A DNA stretch of 64,000 nt from Vibrio aquaticus (GTDB taxonomy: Bacteria > Pseudomonadota > Gammaproteobacteria > Enterobacterales > Vibrionaceae): the NCBI RefSeq assembly GCF_003970385.1, contig NZ_RXZH01000010.1, forward strand, positions 1 to 64,000, written 5' to 3'. A model generated the notes under the pieces. It made no database searches. It was not told the origin of the DNA and saw only the letters and a list, made by a program, of their open reading frames with translations. The position numbers and the translations under genes are program-made. Positions 50,146 through 59,626 of the stretch are shown piece after piece (within the stretch, counting starts at the first letter, position 1; each line of letters begins with the position of its first letter).

Positions 50146-50712
50146 TTAATGTGTAATGATTGCATCCCAGCTAGCCTCAATGGCTGCTTCGATAGCATCT
50201 TGATCCAGTTGGTAATATCCAAGCGATTGTTTACGAGCCAGAGTGACACTGACTTCTAAACTAAGTGCAGCCAACACTGGGTTGTCTAGAGGTTTAAATA
50301 CCCCCGTCTCACGTCCTTCTGTGAAAAGCTGATCAACCTTACTGAACATCTTTCGCTCAATTTCTTTGGTCTCATGGCTACGAACACAAGGTAAAGAATC
50401 GTACTGAGCACGGTTCTTTAAGTTGTCGATATTCGACACCGAGAGATCAAAAATGTTTAACCACATTTTGCGAAAGCGTTCTTTTAGCGGCATGGATTCA
50501 TCAACATCACGCTGAATAGCCTCGGCGTTCCGTTGAGCTACCTCTAAACGAACTTGTTGCAGTAAATCCTCTTTATCAGAGAAGTAGCGATAAATCGTTC
50601 CTGCTGCGACCCCAGCTTCTTTGGCCAACTTATGCATCGAGAGGCCTTGAAACCCTGATTCTGCAATCAATGTTTCTGCGGCATCTATGATTTTTTGTCT
50701 TTTATCTTTCAT
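50146..50712 (-). CDS. vexR: TetR-family repressor VexR-type
   Basis: 188 residues from MKDKRQKIIDAAETLIAESGFQGLSMHKLAKEAGVAAGTIYRYFSDKEDLL, a textbook TetR helix-turn-helix. The open frame extends to 50766, but that would place codons over a perfect palindromic operator (50748-50765), so the ATG at 50712 is preferred. It heads its own operon with vexA and vexB, consistent with autorepression relieved by pump substrates. Confidence 0.9.
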   Translation of the reverse strand: MKDKRQKIIDAAETLIAESGFQGLSMHKLAKEAGVAAGTIYRYFSDKEDLLQQVRLEVAQRNAEAIQRDVDESMPLKERFRKMWLNIFDLSVSNIDNLKNRAQYDSLPCVRSHETKEIERKMFSKVDQLFTEGRETGVFKPLDNPVLAALSLEVSVTLARKQSLGYYQLDQDAIEAAIEASWDAIITH

Positions 50713-50747
50713 CAAAGCAGATCCAGACAGTGCATATAGCGGGTTAG

Positions 50748-50765
50748 TGAATGAACGTTCATTCA
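50748..50765. promoter_or_regulatory. TetR-family operator of the vexRAB operon
   Basis: TGAATGAACGTTCATTCA is a perfect 18-bp palindrome, of the form bound by many TetR repressors of RND pumps (AcrR-like). It lies 36 bases upstream of the chosen vexR start, where a repressor would block the promoter. Confidence 0.85.
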
Positions 50766-50929
50766 TTATAGCCTAAAGAGCCACCACATATGCAACAAAC
50801 TATTGCATGAATAGAGCAAAAAAATTGTGAATAAAAGGCGCTAGGTTTACGTTGCCTTTGAGTAAACATAGCAATCTTGTGATTGCACTATTATTATAGG
50901 CGCCACTTTTTTGTACCGTAGAGATAGCG

Positions 50930-52945
50930 ATGAAGCTGAACCCCAATCAAGACGCAGCCGTTAAATACGTATCTGGCCCTTGCTTAGTGCTGGCAGGTGC
51001 AGGCTCAGGTAAAACGCGCGTAATTACCAATAAGATTGCTTACCTTGTTCAGCAGTGTGGCTACAAAGCACGTAACATCGCTGCGGTTACCTTTACCAAT
51101 AAAGCGGCCCGAGAGATGAAAGAACGTGTCGGGCAGACGCTAGGTAAAAACGAATCGAAAGGCTTGATGGTGTCGACGTTCCACACCTTAGGCCTCAATA
51201 TCATTAAGCGAGAATATAAGTCACTGGGCTTAAAAGCAGGCTTTTCGCTTTTTGATGACCAAGACCAAATGGCACTGCTAAAAGAGCTGACCGAAAAGCA
51301 ACTCGATGGTGACAAAGATTTGTTACGTCAGCTGCTCAGCACGATTTCCAATTGGAAAAACGACATGCTGACGCCTGACCAAGCGAAAGCTCAGGCGAAA
51401 GGTGAGCAACAGCAGCTGTTTGCTTTCTGTTTTGAGATGTACCAAAAGCAGATGAAAGCATATAACGCGCTCGACTTCGATGACCTGATTTCTCTTCCGG
51501 TGTTACTGCTCAAAACCAATGAGGAAGTGCGTCAACGTTGGCAAAATCGTATCCGTTACCTGCTTGTTGATGAATACCAAGATACCAACACAAGCCAATA
51601 CGATTTGGTGAAGCTCATTGTCGGTGAACGTGGCCGCTTAACGGTCGTTGGTGATGATGATCAGTCTATCTACTCATGGCGTGGTGCTAAACCGCAAAAC
51701 CTGGTGCTGCTTGGTGAAGATTACCCGAACTTGCGCCTAATTAAGCTAGAGCAGAACTACCGTTCAACTAGCCGAATTTTGCGTGCGGCCAACATCTTGA
51801 TCGCTAACAACCCCCATGTCTATGACAAGTCGCTGTTTTCAGAAATCCCTGATGGAGAGAAACTCAAAGTCTTGTTGGCAAAAAATGAGGAACACGAAGC
51901 GGAACGTGTGACCGGTGAGTTGATCGCACACAAATTCCTTAATCGCACTGAGTACAAAGACTACGCGGTGTTATATAGAGGAAACCATCAATCTCGACTG
52001 ATTGAAAAGTCGTTGATGCAAAACCGCGTGCCTTACAAGCTGTCAGGTGGCACGTCGTTCTTTGCTCGCGCTGAAATCAAAGACATCATGGCGTACTTAC
52101 GTGTGTTGGTGAATCCGGACGATGACAATGCTTTCCTACGTATCGTGAACACACCGCGCCGTGAAATTGGCCCAGTGACGCTAGAGAAGCTCGGTAGCTA
52201 CGCCAATATGCGCGGCAAAAGCTTGTTTGAAGCCAGCTTTGAAATGGGGCTTGAGCAAACACTTTCAGGTCGTGGCCTAGAGAATTTACGCCGCTTCACT
52301 ACTTGGCTGGTGAAAATTGCCGATCAAGCGGAGCGCGGTGATACGGTGGAAGCGGTTCGCTCGCTTGTGCGTGATATCAACTACGAAGATTGGTTGTACG
52401 AAACCTCTGCGAGTCCAAAAGCCGCAGAGATGCGTATGAAGAACGTTTCTGATCTCTATTCTTGGATCGTCGCTGACCTTGAGGGTGACAATTACGATCA
52501 AGAAGAGAAAACCATTAAAGAAGTGGTTCAGCGTTTAACGCTGCGCGACATGATGGAGCGTGGTGAAGAAGACGAAGACAGCGATGCGGTTCAGTTAATG
52601 ACATTACATGCTTCGAAAGGTCTCGAGTTTCCTTATGTGTACCTAATTGGTTCGGAAGAGGGCATTTTGCCGCACCAGACTAGTATTGATGAAGAGAATG
52701 TCGAAGAAGAGCGCCGTTTGATGTATGTAGGCATTACTCGTGCGCAGCGAGAGCTGACCTTTACTATGTGTAAAGAGCGCCGACAGTTTGGTGAGTTGAT
52801 CAAGCCAACCCAAAGTCGCTTCTTAGATGAGTTGCCATTTGATGATGTTGAGTGGGAACAGACTAAAAAACCTGTCTCGGCCGAAGAGCGGATGGAAAAA
52901 GGTCAGGCACACATTGCCAACTTACGCGCAATGTTTAAGAAGTAG
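50930..52945 (+). CDS. rep: ATP-dependent DNA helicase Rep
   Basis: 671 residues, superfamily 1A. Motif [12 protein letters not shown], motif II DEYQDTN, motif [17 protein letters not shown], motif IV LEQNYRS, motif [15 protein letters not shown] and motif [15 protein letters not shown] terminus [29 protein letters not shown] is that of Rep, not UvrD. It aids fork progress through protein-bound DNA. ATG 50930 follows GTAGAGATAGCG. Confidence 0.96.
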   Translation: MKLNPNQDAAVKYVSGPCLVLAGAGSGKTRVITNKIAYLVQQCGYKARNIAAVTFTNKAAREMKERVGQTLGKNESKGLMVSTFHTLGLNIIKREYKSLGLKAGFSLFDDQDQMALLKELTEKQLDGDKDLLRQLLSTISNWKNDMLTPDQAKAQAKGEQQQLFAFCFEMYQKQMKAYNALDFDDLISLPVLLLKTNEEVRQRWQNRIRYLLVDEYQDTNTSQYDLVKLIVGERGRLTVVGDDDQSIYSWRGAKPQNLVLLGEDYPNLRLIKLEQNYRSTSRILRAANILIANNPHVYDKSLFSEIPDGEKLKVLLAKNEEHEAERVTGELIAHKFLNRTEYKDYAVLYRGNHQSRLIEKSLMQNRVPYKLSGGTSFFARAEIKDIMAYLRVLVNPDDDNAFLRIVNTPRREIGPVTLEKLGSYANMRGKSLFEASFEMGLEQTLSGRGLENLRRFTTWLVKIADQAERGDTVEAVRSLVRDINYEDWLYETSASPKAAEMRMKNVSDLYSWIVADLEGDNYDQEEKTIKEVVQRLTLRDMMERGEEDEDSDAVQLMTLHASKGLEFPYVYLIGSEEGILPHQTSIDEENVEEERRLMYVGITRAQRELTFTMCKERRQFGELIKPTQSRFLDELPFDDVEWEQTKKPVSAEERMEKGQAHIANLRAMFKK

Positions 52946-52970
52946 AGAGCTGCTTCTATATAGAGGGAAC

Positions 52971-53004
52971 AAAAAAGGCTTGAGTGTGATACTCAAGCTT
53001 TTCT
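52971..53004. terminator. Bidirectional terminator between rep and cytochrome c5
   Basis: AAGGCTTGAGT-GTGAT-ACTCAAGCTTTT pairs over 10-11 bases with flanking A/T runs, between two convergent genes. Confidence 0.88.
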
Positions 53005-53027
53005 TTTATCTTGGGTTGATTAACGTC

Positions 53028-53435
53028 TTATAGACCTTCAATCATATGGTCGATGGCTGCGATGATTTCATCGTCAGAACAATCCATACAAGAACCTTTC
53101 GCCGGCATCGCGTTAAAGCCGTTGATTGCATGGTTGTTAAGTACATCTCGGCCTTGTGCAATACGTGGAGACCAATCGCCAGCATCACCAGTCTTCGGTG
53201 CGCCACTTACGCCAGATGCGTGACAAGCAATACAGAAAGTGCCATAAACAGTTGCACCATCGCGAGGGCCAGTTGGCTCTGCTTTCACTGGCTCTGCGCC
53301 TGCAAGGTAAACATCACCAACAGGTTTAATACGTTCTGCAATTGCATCATATTCTTCTTGGCTTACGCTTGCTGCAAAAGAGGCGCTAGAAAAAGTGATT
53401 GCAGCGACCAAAGCGGTTAATAATTTTCGAGACAT
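53028..53435 (-). CDS. Cytochrome c5
   Basis: 135 residues from MSRKLLTALVAAITFSSASFA (signal peptide); the frame is open 5 codons further up. One haem site, FCIACHASGVSGAP, with the downstream Met in FNAMPAKGSCMDCSDDE, which also has the extra CxxC-type pair of c5 cytochromes. A periplasmic electron carrier. Together with cytochrome c4 and the bd oxidase it is part of the respiratory set of this window. Confidence 0.9.
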   Translation of the reverse strand: MSRKLLTALVAAITFSSASFAASVSQEEYDAIAERIKPVGDVYLAGAEPVKAEPTGPRDGATVYGTFCIACHASGVSGAPKTGDAGDWSPRIAQGRDVLNNHAINGFNAMPAKGSCMDCSDDEIIAAIDHMIEGL

Positions 53436-53701
53436 ATCCATTAAACTCACTTTACATTCCTGAAGGTAAGTTCGTGCTTACCCATTATTAGAGTGTGATT
53501 TGATATCAACAGCCGAAACGGACGTAAAAAACGGGTAACGCTGTTAAATCAATGTAAATAATGGGTGATTATATCCTGTTAACTTGTTGCAATAAACAGC
53601 AAGTTACCTCGTTAATATCAGTTATCTAATCGGAAGTAGGGGTTTATCACACTTTAATTGTTGAAAAAGGCGTCAAACGATAAAAAAAGTTGAAAAAGTA
53701 C

Positions 53702-53730
53702 TAGACGACATAGTGTGATATACGTATTAT
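53702..53730 (+). promoter_or_regulatory. Candidate promoter of the tRNA cluster
   Basis: TAGACG (53702-53707), 17-base spacer, TATTAT (53725-53730), followed by a GC-rich stretch (CCACTCCGCCG) as in stringently controlled stable-RNA promoters. It lies about 20 bases before tRNA-Arg. The rest of 53451-53700 is AT-rich with no gene seen. Confidence 0.55.
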
Positions 53731-53751
53731 TCCACTCCGCCGATGGGGCAT

Positions 53752-53828
<77 letters not shown>

Positions 53829-53860
53829 ATCGCCTTAAGGTTTATCGGTAAAAAATCAGT

Positions 53861-53937
53861 GGTGGCTATAGCTCAGTTGGTAGAGCCCTGGATTGTGATT
53901 CCAGTTGTCGCGGGTTCAAGTCCCGTTAGCCACCCCA
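53861..53937 (+). tRNA. tRNA-His (GTG), copy 1
   Basis: Acceptor G-GTGGCTA pairs with TAGCCAC-C with the extra G-1:C73 pair of tRNA-His, anticodon GTG in GGATT-GTG-ATTCC, and encoded CCA. Identical to copy 2 at 54225. Confidence 0.96.
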
Positions 53938-54003
53938 TTCTCTTCTTTGAAAGTAGAATGCGGTAACTTCGGTTTCCAGTTTCGATTCGAAACAAAACAT
54001 AAG

Positions 54004-54079
54004 TCGGTGAATAGCGTGTTTGTAGCGCATTTCGGCTCTTGGAATAAGCGGGACCAGAGGGTTGACTCTCTATAACGTA
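54004..54079 (+). pseudogene. Degenerate tRNA-Pro remnant
   Basis: CGGTGAATAGCG, TAGCGCAT and GGGACCAGAGGGT of tRNA-Pro recur in order but are separated by altered, inserted and lost bases. The T-arm and the 3' acceptor strand are missing, so no cloverleaf can form. It sits between tRNA-His copy 1 and the intact tRNA-Pro, as the relic of a previous His-Pro duplication. Confidence 0.82.
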
Positions 54080-54102
54080 AACCAAGTAAAAAAATACTAT
54101 GT

Positions 54103-54179
<77 letters not shown>

Positions 54180-54224
54180 CTCTTTCGTTTAACGCTCAAG
54201 AAGCGGTGAACAACAAAAATTAGC

Positions 54225-54301
54225 GGTGGCTATAGCTCAGTTGGTAGAGCCCTGGATTGTGATTCCAGTTGTCGCGGGTTCAAGTCCCGTTAGCCACCCC
54301 A
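54225..54301 (+). tRNA. tRNA-His (GTG), copy 2
   Basis: Identical in sequence to the first tRNA-His, including the extra G-1:C73 pair. Second unit of a tandem His-Pro duplication. Confidence 0.96.
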
Positions 54302-54353
54302 TTATTCAGGTAGCTTTGCTCCCTTTCTTGTGAAAACGAGATAAAACATAAGT

Positions 54354-54430
<77 letters not shown>

Positions 54431-54438
54431 CTATTAGA

Positions 54439-54467
54439 AAGCCCCGTCAGAAATGACGGGGCTTTTT
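54439..54467 (+). terminator. Terminator of the tRNA cluster
   Basis: AAGCCCCGTCA-GAAA-TGACGGGGCTT is a perfect 11-bp stem with a GAAA loop, followed by TTTT. Confidence 0.94.
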
Positions 54468-54469
54468 TG

Positions 54470-55154
54470 CATCTAGAATTCTTAACTTTATATCCAATAA
54501 ACCGTCATTCCATAGACCGAAGAATGAGGGAGTAGGGAATCTGTTAACGCTTGCCGTAAAGCAGAAGATTTCTCTATATCATTGGCCTTTCATCCGCTCG
54601 CAGACTCTTCCATTCTCGATCTTTCCTTTACTGCCTTCTCACCTTTCATGTCCTCATACTTAAGCATTCCACTTAACCATAGTGATCAAACTAGATAATA
54701 TTAAAACTAGCTTATCGGACTAATTTATTTGTTTATTGCATTGGATAAAGTCTGCCATTTGGTCTAAACATAAATTAATGAACTAAATATATTATTAATC
54801 TTGGTTGTTTGTTTTTAATTTGTTAATCAAGCATGGTGGTGGTGGTTTGAATTTATATTCATATTCACTTATTGCTAAAAGTTGTATGAAATAGCCAAAA
54901 GTTTAGCTATAGCGGTGTTTTGTTGCTAATTATTATCAGGTTAGACCAACCGATCATCTAACCTAATTGCATATTTATTTTGATAAGCTGCTTGGTTTTT
55001 GTCCTAACTCAACTTTTTATCCTATGTTTGTTGCTTTTCTGTGAAATTTTTGCCAAATTGATGAGCTTATAAATTGCTAGAACGATATTCTGGTAAGAAT
55101 GGATTCACTTTTCAGACAGGGCAGAAAGCTGCCGAAGCAGTAGAGGTCTGGTTA
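54470..55154. other. Long AT-rich leader of the ABC transporter operon
   Basis: About 685 bases with no credible gene. It becomes very AT-rich from 54700, as expected for a promoter/silencing (H-NS-type) region. It contains a perfect 8+8 inverted repeat AGGTTAGA-N11-TCTAACCT (54938-54964) that could be an operator for a dedicated regulator. The frame of the next gene extends into it to 55074, but that extension has no family support. Confidence 0.6.
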
Positions 55155-56870
55155 ATGTCACTTTTAGAAGTTAAAAACCTTCGAATAGAGTACCCGTCGC
55201 GTCATGGTGTTCATGCCGCAGTTAAGTCGCTTTCTTTCAACATCGAACGTGGTGAAATTGTCGGTGTTGTTGGCGAATCCGGTGCAGGTAAATCAACAGT
55301 TGGTAACGCCGTTATCGATCTATTGAGTCCTCCTGGTCGTATCGCGAGTGGTGATGTCTATTTGGATGGCGAGCAAATCTCAGGATTAACGCCAGAACAA
55401 ATGCGCACAGTGCGTGGTTCAAAAATTGGATTTATTTTCCAAGACCCAATGACGTCACTGAACCCTCTTTTCACCGTTGAGCAGCAATTAAAAGAGACCA
55501 TTCATGCCAATATGAAGGTTTCAGATGAAGAAGCGTATCAACGCTCGCTTTCTTTAATGCAGCAGGTTGGTATCCCACAGCCTGAAAACCGACTCAAACA
55601 GTACCCTCACCAGTTCTCTGGTGGTATGCGTCAGCGTGTGGTTATCGCCATTGCACTTGCTGGCGAACCTGAACTTATTATTGCTGATGAGCCAACGACC
55701 GCTCTCGATGTATCAATTCAAGACCAAATTCTAAGCCTTATTCGCGAGTTGTGTATTAAGAACAACGTAGGTTGTATGTTGGTTACTCACGATATGGGTG
55801 TGGTTTCTAACGTTACGGACCGTGTTGCGGTGATGTATCGTGGTGACCTAGTCGAATTTGGTCCAACCGCTAAAGTACTGGGTGACCCTGACCATTCCTA
55901 CACACGCAGTCTTATTTCGGCCGTTCCTCGTTCAGATATGAAGCTTGATCGCTTCCCATTGGTTTCTTACATCGAAGAAGCCCATGAAATGGAACCGCTG
56001 GATGTTAAAAACCACTGGCTTGGTCAAAGCCAAGATCACCGTGACTACACCGGTTCTCTGCTGAACGTTGAAAACGTAAACCTACGCTTTGTCACTAAAG
56101 ACTCTTTGTTTGAAAGCCGCCGTGAATACGTGCAGGCATCGAACAACGTTAGCTTTGAAGTGTTTGAAGGTGAGACGTTTGGTTTAGTGGGTGAATCTGG
56201 TTCTGGTAAATCAACTATTGCACGTGTTATTGCCGGTCTTTATGCACCGAACTCAGGCAAAGTAACGTTTGAAGGTATCGACCTGACTTCATTGAAATCT
56301 GAGAAAGAGCGCCGTCCGCTGCGTCGTCAGATGCAGATGGTGTTCCAAAACCCATACACTTCAATGAATCCGCGTATGAAAATCTTCGATATCATCGCAG
56401 AACCTATTCGATTCCATAAACTGACCAACAGTGAAGTTGAAACGCGCACGATCGTAAATGATCTACTTGATCACGTTGGCTTGGGCAAAATGGCAGGCGT
56501 GAAATACCCTCACGAGTTTTCTGGTGGTCAGCGTCAGCGTATTTCGATTGCTCGCGCACTGGCGACTCGCCCTCGATTGCTTATTTGTGATGAACCGACG
56601 TCGGCCCTAGATGTATCGGTACAGGCACAAATCCTAAACTTGCTGAAAGACCTGCAAGATGAGTTAAATCTAACCATGCTATTTATCAGTCATGACCTAC
56701 CGGTTATTCGTCAGATGTGTGACCGAGTGGGTGTGATGCAGATGGGTACGCTACTGGAAGTGGCCCCGACTGAACAGCTGTTTAACTCTCCTCAGCATGA
56801 ATACAGTAAGCAACTGATTTCTCTAATGCCTGAATTTACGGGCTTAAGAGAGGAAATAAAAACGGCGTAA
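55155..56870 (+). CDS. Fused dual ATP-binding subunit of a peptide-type ABC importer
   Basis: 572 residues with two complete ATPase halves (DppD-DppF or OppD-OppF type fused in one chain). First half: Walker A GESGAGKST, signature FSGGMRQR, Walker B LIIADEPTTALD. Second half: GESGSGKST, FSGGQRQR, LICDEPTSALD. The frame opens at 55074; ATG 55155 (MSLLEVKNL) has AGAGG upstream and starts at the domain. It energises the permeases encoded downstream. It precedes the binding-protein gene by 93 bases. Confidence 0.92.
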   Translation: MSLLEVKNLRIEYPSRHGVHAAVKSLSFNIERGEIVGVVGESGAGKSTVGNAVIDLLSPPGRIASGDVYLDGEQISGLTPEQMRTVRGSKIGFIFQDPMTSLNPLFTVEQQLKETIHANMKVSDEEAYQRSLSLMQQVGIPQPENRLKQYPHQFSGGMRQRVVIAIALAGEPELIIADEPTTALDVSIQDQILSLIRELCIKNNVGCMLVTHDMGVVSNVTDRVAVMYRGDLVEFGPTAKVLGDPDHSYTRSLISAVPRSDMKLDRFPLVSYIEEAHEMEPLDVKNHWLGQSQDHRDYTGSLLNVENVNLRFVTKDSLFESRREYVQASNNVSFEVFEGETFGLVGESGSGKSTIARVIAGLYAPNSGKVTFEGIDLTSLKSEKERRPLRRQMQMVFQNPYTSMNPRMKIFDIIAEPIRFHKLTNSEVETRTIVNDLLDHVGLGKMAGVKYPHEFSGGQRQRISIARALATRPRLLICDEPTSALDVSVQAQILNLLKDLQDELNLTMLFISHDLPVIRQMCDRVGVMQMGTLLEVAPTEQLFNSPQHEYSKQLISLMPEFTGLREEIKTA

Positions 56871-56963
56871 GTCGTAGATCTTTCCTGACACGCGCAGAGT
56901 CAGGTATTTAACAGACGCAAATACAACAACTAGGGATAGAAATCCCGCATAAGGAGTTATGCA

Positions 56964-58517
56964 ATGAAAACCATGAAAAGCAAACTAGCAGTGGCTTTAA
57001 TGGCAGCTGGCCTTAGCTTTGGCGCAGCGGCAGCAGATATTACCGTCGCTTATGATGCAGACCCAGTGTCACTTGACCCGCATGAGCAATTGTCTGGCGG
57101 TACACTGCAAATGTCTCACATGGTATTTGATCCGCTAATCCGTTTTAACCAAAAAATGGAATTTGAACCTCGCTTGGCTGAGTCTTGGGAGCGTCTTGAT
57201 GGCGAAACAATGCAGTTTAATATTCGCCAAGGCGTTAAGTTCCACTCTGGTAATGCATTAACTGCAGATGACGTAGTGTGGACATTTGACCGTCTGAAAA
57301 GCTCTCCAGATTTCAAAGGCATCTTCGGCCCAATCGTATCTATTACCAAAACTGGCGATTACACAGTTGAAGTAAAAACAGACGGTGTTTACCCACTAGT
57401 AGAAAACGTAATGACTTACCTGTTCCCAATGGACAGCAAGTTCTACTCAGGTAAGACAGAAGATGGTAAAGACAAAGCTGAGCTAGTGAAGCACGGTAAC
57501 TCTTACGCCTCAACGAACGTTTCTGGTACAGGTCCTTTCGTTATCACTCAACGTGAGCAAGGCGTTAAAGTAACGTTTGAGCGTTTCGCTGATTACTGGG
57601 ACAACGGTTCTGAAGGTAACGTAGACAAGCTAACGCTAGTGCCAATCAAAGAAGACGCGACTCGTGTTGCAGCCCTTCTTTCTGGTGACGTAGACATGAT
57701 TGCGCCTGTTGCACCAAACGACTACAAGCGTATTAAGAAAGCAGACAGTGTTGACCTATACACTATGCCTGGTACGCGCGTAATCACGTTCCAAATGAAC
57801 CAAAACAGCAACCCTGCATTGAAAGATGTACGTGTTCGTCAGGCGATCACTTACGCAATCAACAATGAAGGTATTACTAAGAAAGTAATGAAGGGTGCAG
57901 CGACAGCCGCTGGTCAACAGAGCCCAGTAGGTTTCGTTGGTCACAACGCCGATCTTAAACCTCGCTACGATCTTAAGAAAGCGAAAGAGCTGATGAAAGA
58001 AGCGGGTTACGAGAACGGCTTTACGCTAACCATGATGGCGCCAAACAACCGTTACGTGAACGATGACAAGATTGCTCAAGCTTCTGCAGCAATGCTGTCT
58101 AAGATCGGCATCAAGGTTGATCTGAAGACAATGCCAAAAGCGCAATACTGGCCTGAGTTCGATAAGTGTGCGGCAGATATGCTAATGATCGGCTGGCACC
58201 CAGATACAGAGGATTCAGGTAACTTTACTGAGTTCCTAGCGATGACGCGTGATGCAGAAACAGGTAAAGGTCAGTACAACTGTGGCCATTACTCAAATGC
58301 TGAAGTTGATAAGCTGATTGTAGAAACGAACACAATGACGGATCTAGAAAAACGTAGTGCATCGCTGAAGAAAGTAGAAGAGATTCTATACAACGAAGCG
58401 GCATTCGTACCTCTACACTGGCAAGATCCATCATGGGCAGCGAAAGGTAACGTTGAGATTGGTCCAATCATCAACGGTATGAACTTCCCATACTTCGGTG
58501 ACCTAGTGGTTAAATAA
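56964..58517 (+). CDS. Periplasmic solute-binding protein of the ABC importer (SBP family 5)
   Basis: 517 residues with a signal peptide (KSKLAVALMAAGLSFGAAAA) and a family 5 (dipeptide/oligopeptide/nickel) fold: DPVSLDPHEQLSGGT, MVFDPLI, LAESWERLDGETMQFNIRQGVKFHSGNALTADDV. Substrate not fixed: family 5 proteins bind peptides, but related vibrio systems take up oligosaccharides. AAGGAGTTATGCA before the ATG is a strong ribosome binding site. A stem-loop follows its stop. Confidence 0.92.
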   Translation: MKTMKSKLAVALMAAGLSFGAAAADITVAYDADPVSLDPHEQLSGGTLQMSHMVFDPLIRFNQKMEFEPRLAESWERLDGETMQFNIRQGVKFHSGNALTADDVVWTFDRLKSSPDFKGIFGPIVSITKTGDYTVEVKTDGVYPLVENVMTYLFPMDSKFYSGKTEDGKDKAELVKHGNSYASTNVSGTGPFVITQREQGVKVTFERFADYWDNGSEGNVDKLTLVPIKEDATRVAALLSGDVDMIAPVAPNDYKRIKKADSVDLYTMPGTRVITFQMNQNSNPALKDVRVRQAITYAINNEGITKKVMKGAATAAGQQSPVGFVGHNADLKPRYDLKKAKELMKEAGYENGFTLTMMAPNNRYVNDDKIAQASAAMLSKIGIKVDLKTMPKAQYWPEFDKCAADMLMIGWHPDTEDSGNFTEFLAMTRDAETGKGQYNCGHYSNAEVDKLIVETNTMTDLEKRSASLKKVEEILYNEAAFVPLHWQDPSWAAKGNVEIGPIINGMNFPYFGDLVVK

Positions 58518-58533
58518 CCCTAAGTGAACCAGA

Positions 58534-58567
58534 CCAAGCGCTCGCAATACCGAGTGCTTGGTTGATT
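58534..58567 (+). terminator. Partial terminator stem-loop after the binding-protein gene
   Basis: CCAAGCGCTC (58534-58543) and GAGTGCTTGG (58552-58561) pair over 10 bases with one G-T pair, followed by TTGATTTTTGG. Such intercistronic loops often let the binding protein be made in excess of the permease. Confidence 0.65.
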
Positions 58568-58646
58568 TTTGGTACTTAACTTTGTTTCAGTCGGGTTAAG
58601 TACCATTTTTAAGACTGAAATTCATGGAAAGTTTAAGGGGCAAGGA

Positions 58647-59624
58647 ATGTTTTCGTTCTTGGTCAAGCGCCTGTTTCAGGCACTGATAGTGATGTTTGTG
58701 ATCAGTCTAGTGGCGTTTGCCATTCAGGATAACTTAGGCGACCCGTTACGTGAGCTGGTTGGTCAATCGGTTTCAGAAGCCGAGCGTCAAGCACTGCGTG
58801 ATGATCTAGGTCTGAATGATCCCTTCATTACAAAATACACTCGCTTTGTTGGCAATGCGCTACAAGGTGATTTAGGTACATCTTACTTCTTCAAGCGCCC
58901 TGCGGTTGAAGTGATTCTTGATAAATTAGTCGCAACGCTAGAGCTGGTGTTTGGTGCCACGCTGATCATTGTTTTCTGCTCGATTCCTCTTGGCGTCTAC
59001 TCTGCGATTCATCCAAAAAGTTTCTTCACTAAGCTGGTCATGGCCGGCAGTAGTATCGGTATTTCAATTCCGGTTTTCTTAACGGCGATCATGCTGATGT
59101 ATGTTTTCTCGATTGAGCTTGGCTGGCTGCCGTCTTATGGTCGAGGTGAAACCGCCAACATCTTTGGTTGGGAGTCTGGCTTCTTTACTCTTGATGGTCT
59201 TTCTCACTTAGTTCTGCCATGTATTGCACTGGCATCTATTATGCTGCCATTGTTTATTCGTCTAGTACGTTCTGAGATGCTAGAAGTGCTAAGCTCTGAA
59301 TACATTAAATTTGGTAAAGCGAAAGGCCTAGCGCTGAATAAAATCTATTACCAACACGCTTTGAAAAACACCATGTTGCCAGTACTCACCGTAGGCGGTG
59401 TTCAGATTGGTACTATGGTGGCTTATACCATCCTGACTGAAACGGTTTTCCAATGGCCTGGGACAGGTTTCCTTTTCCTAGAAGCAATTAACCGTGTTGA
59501 TACACCACTTATCACTGCTTACGTTATCTTCGTTGGCCTGATTTTCGTGGTCACTAACACCATTGTTGACTTGCTATACGGCATCATCAACCCGACCGTA
59601 AATCTAACTGGTAAAGGAGCGTAA
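58647..59624 (+). CDS. ABC importer permease subunit 1 (DppB type)
   Basis: 326 residues, six membrane helices, beginning MFSFLVKRLFQALIVMFVISLVAFAIQ with the DppB/OppB start and the EAA-loop region YIKFGKAKGLALNKIYYQHALKNTMLPVLTV. The frame opens at 58569; ATG 58647 has AAGGGG and AAGGA upstream and fits the family. Two bases before the next permease start. Confidence 0.92.
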   Translation: MFSFLVKRLFQALIVMFVISLVAFAIQDNLGDPLRELVGQSVSEAERQALRDDLGLNDPFITKYTRFVGNALQGDLGTSYFFKRPAVEVILDKLVATLELVFGATLIIVFCSIPLGVYSAIHPKSFFTKLVMAGSSIGISIPVFLTAIMLMYVFSIELGWLPSYGRGETANIFGWESGFFTLDGLSHLVLPCIALASIMLPLFIRLVRSEMLEVLSSEYIKFGKAKGLALNKIYYQHALKNTMLPVLTVGGVQIGTMVAYTILTETVFQWPGTGFLFLEAINRVDTPLITAYVIFVGLIFVVTNTIVDLLYGIINPTVNLTGKGA

Positions 59625-59626
59625 TC

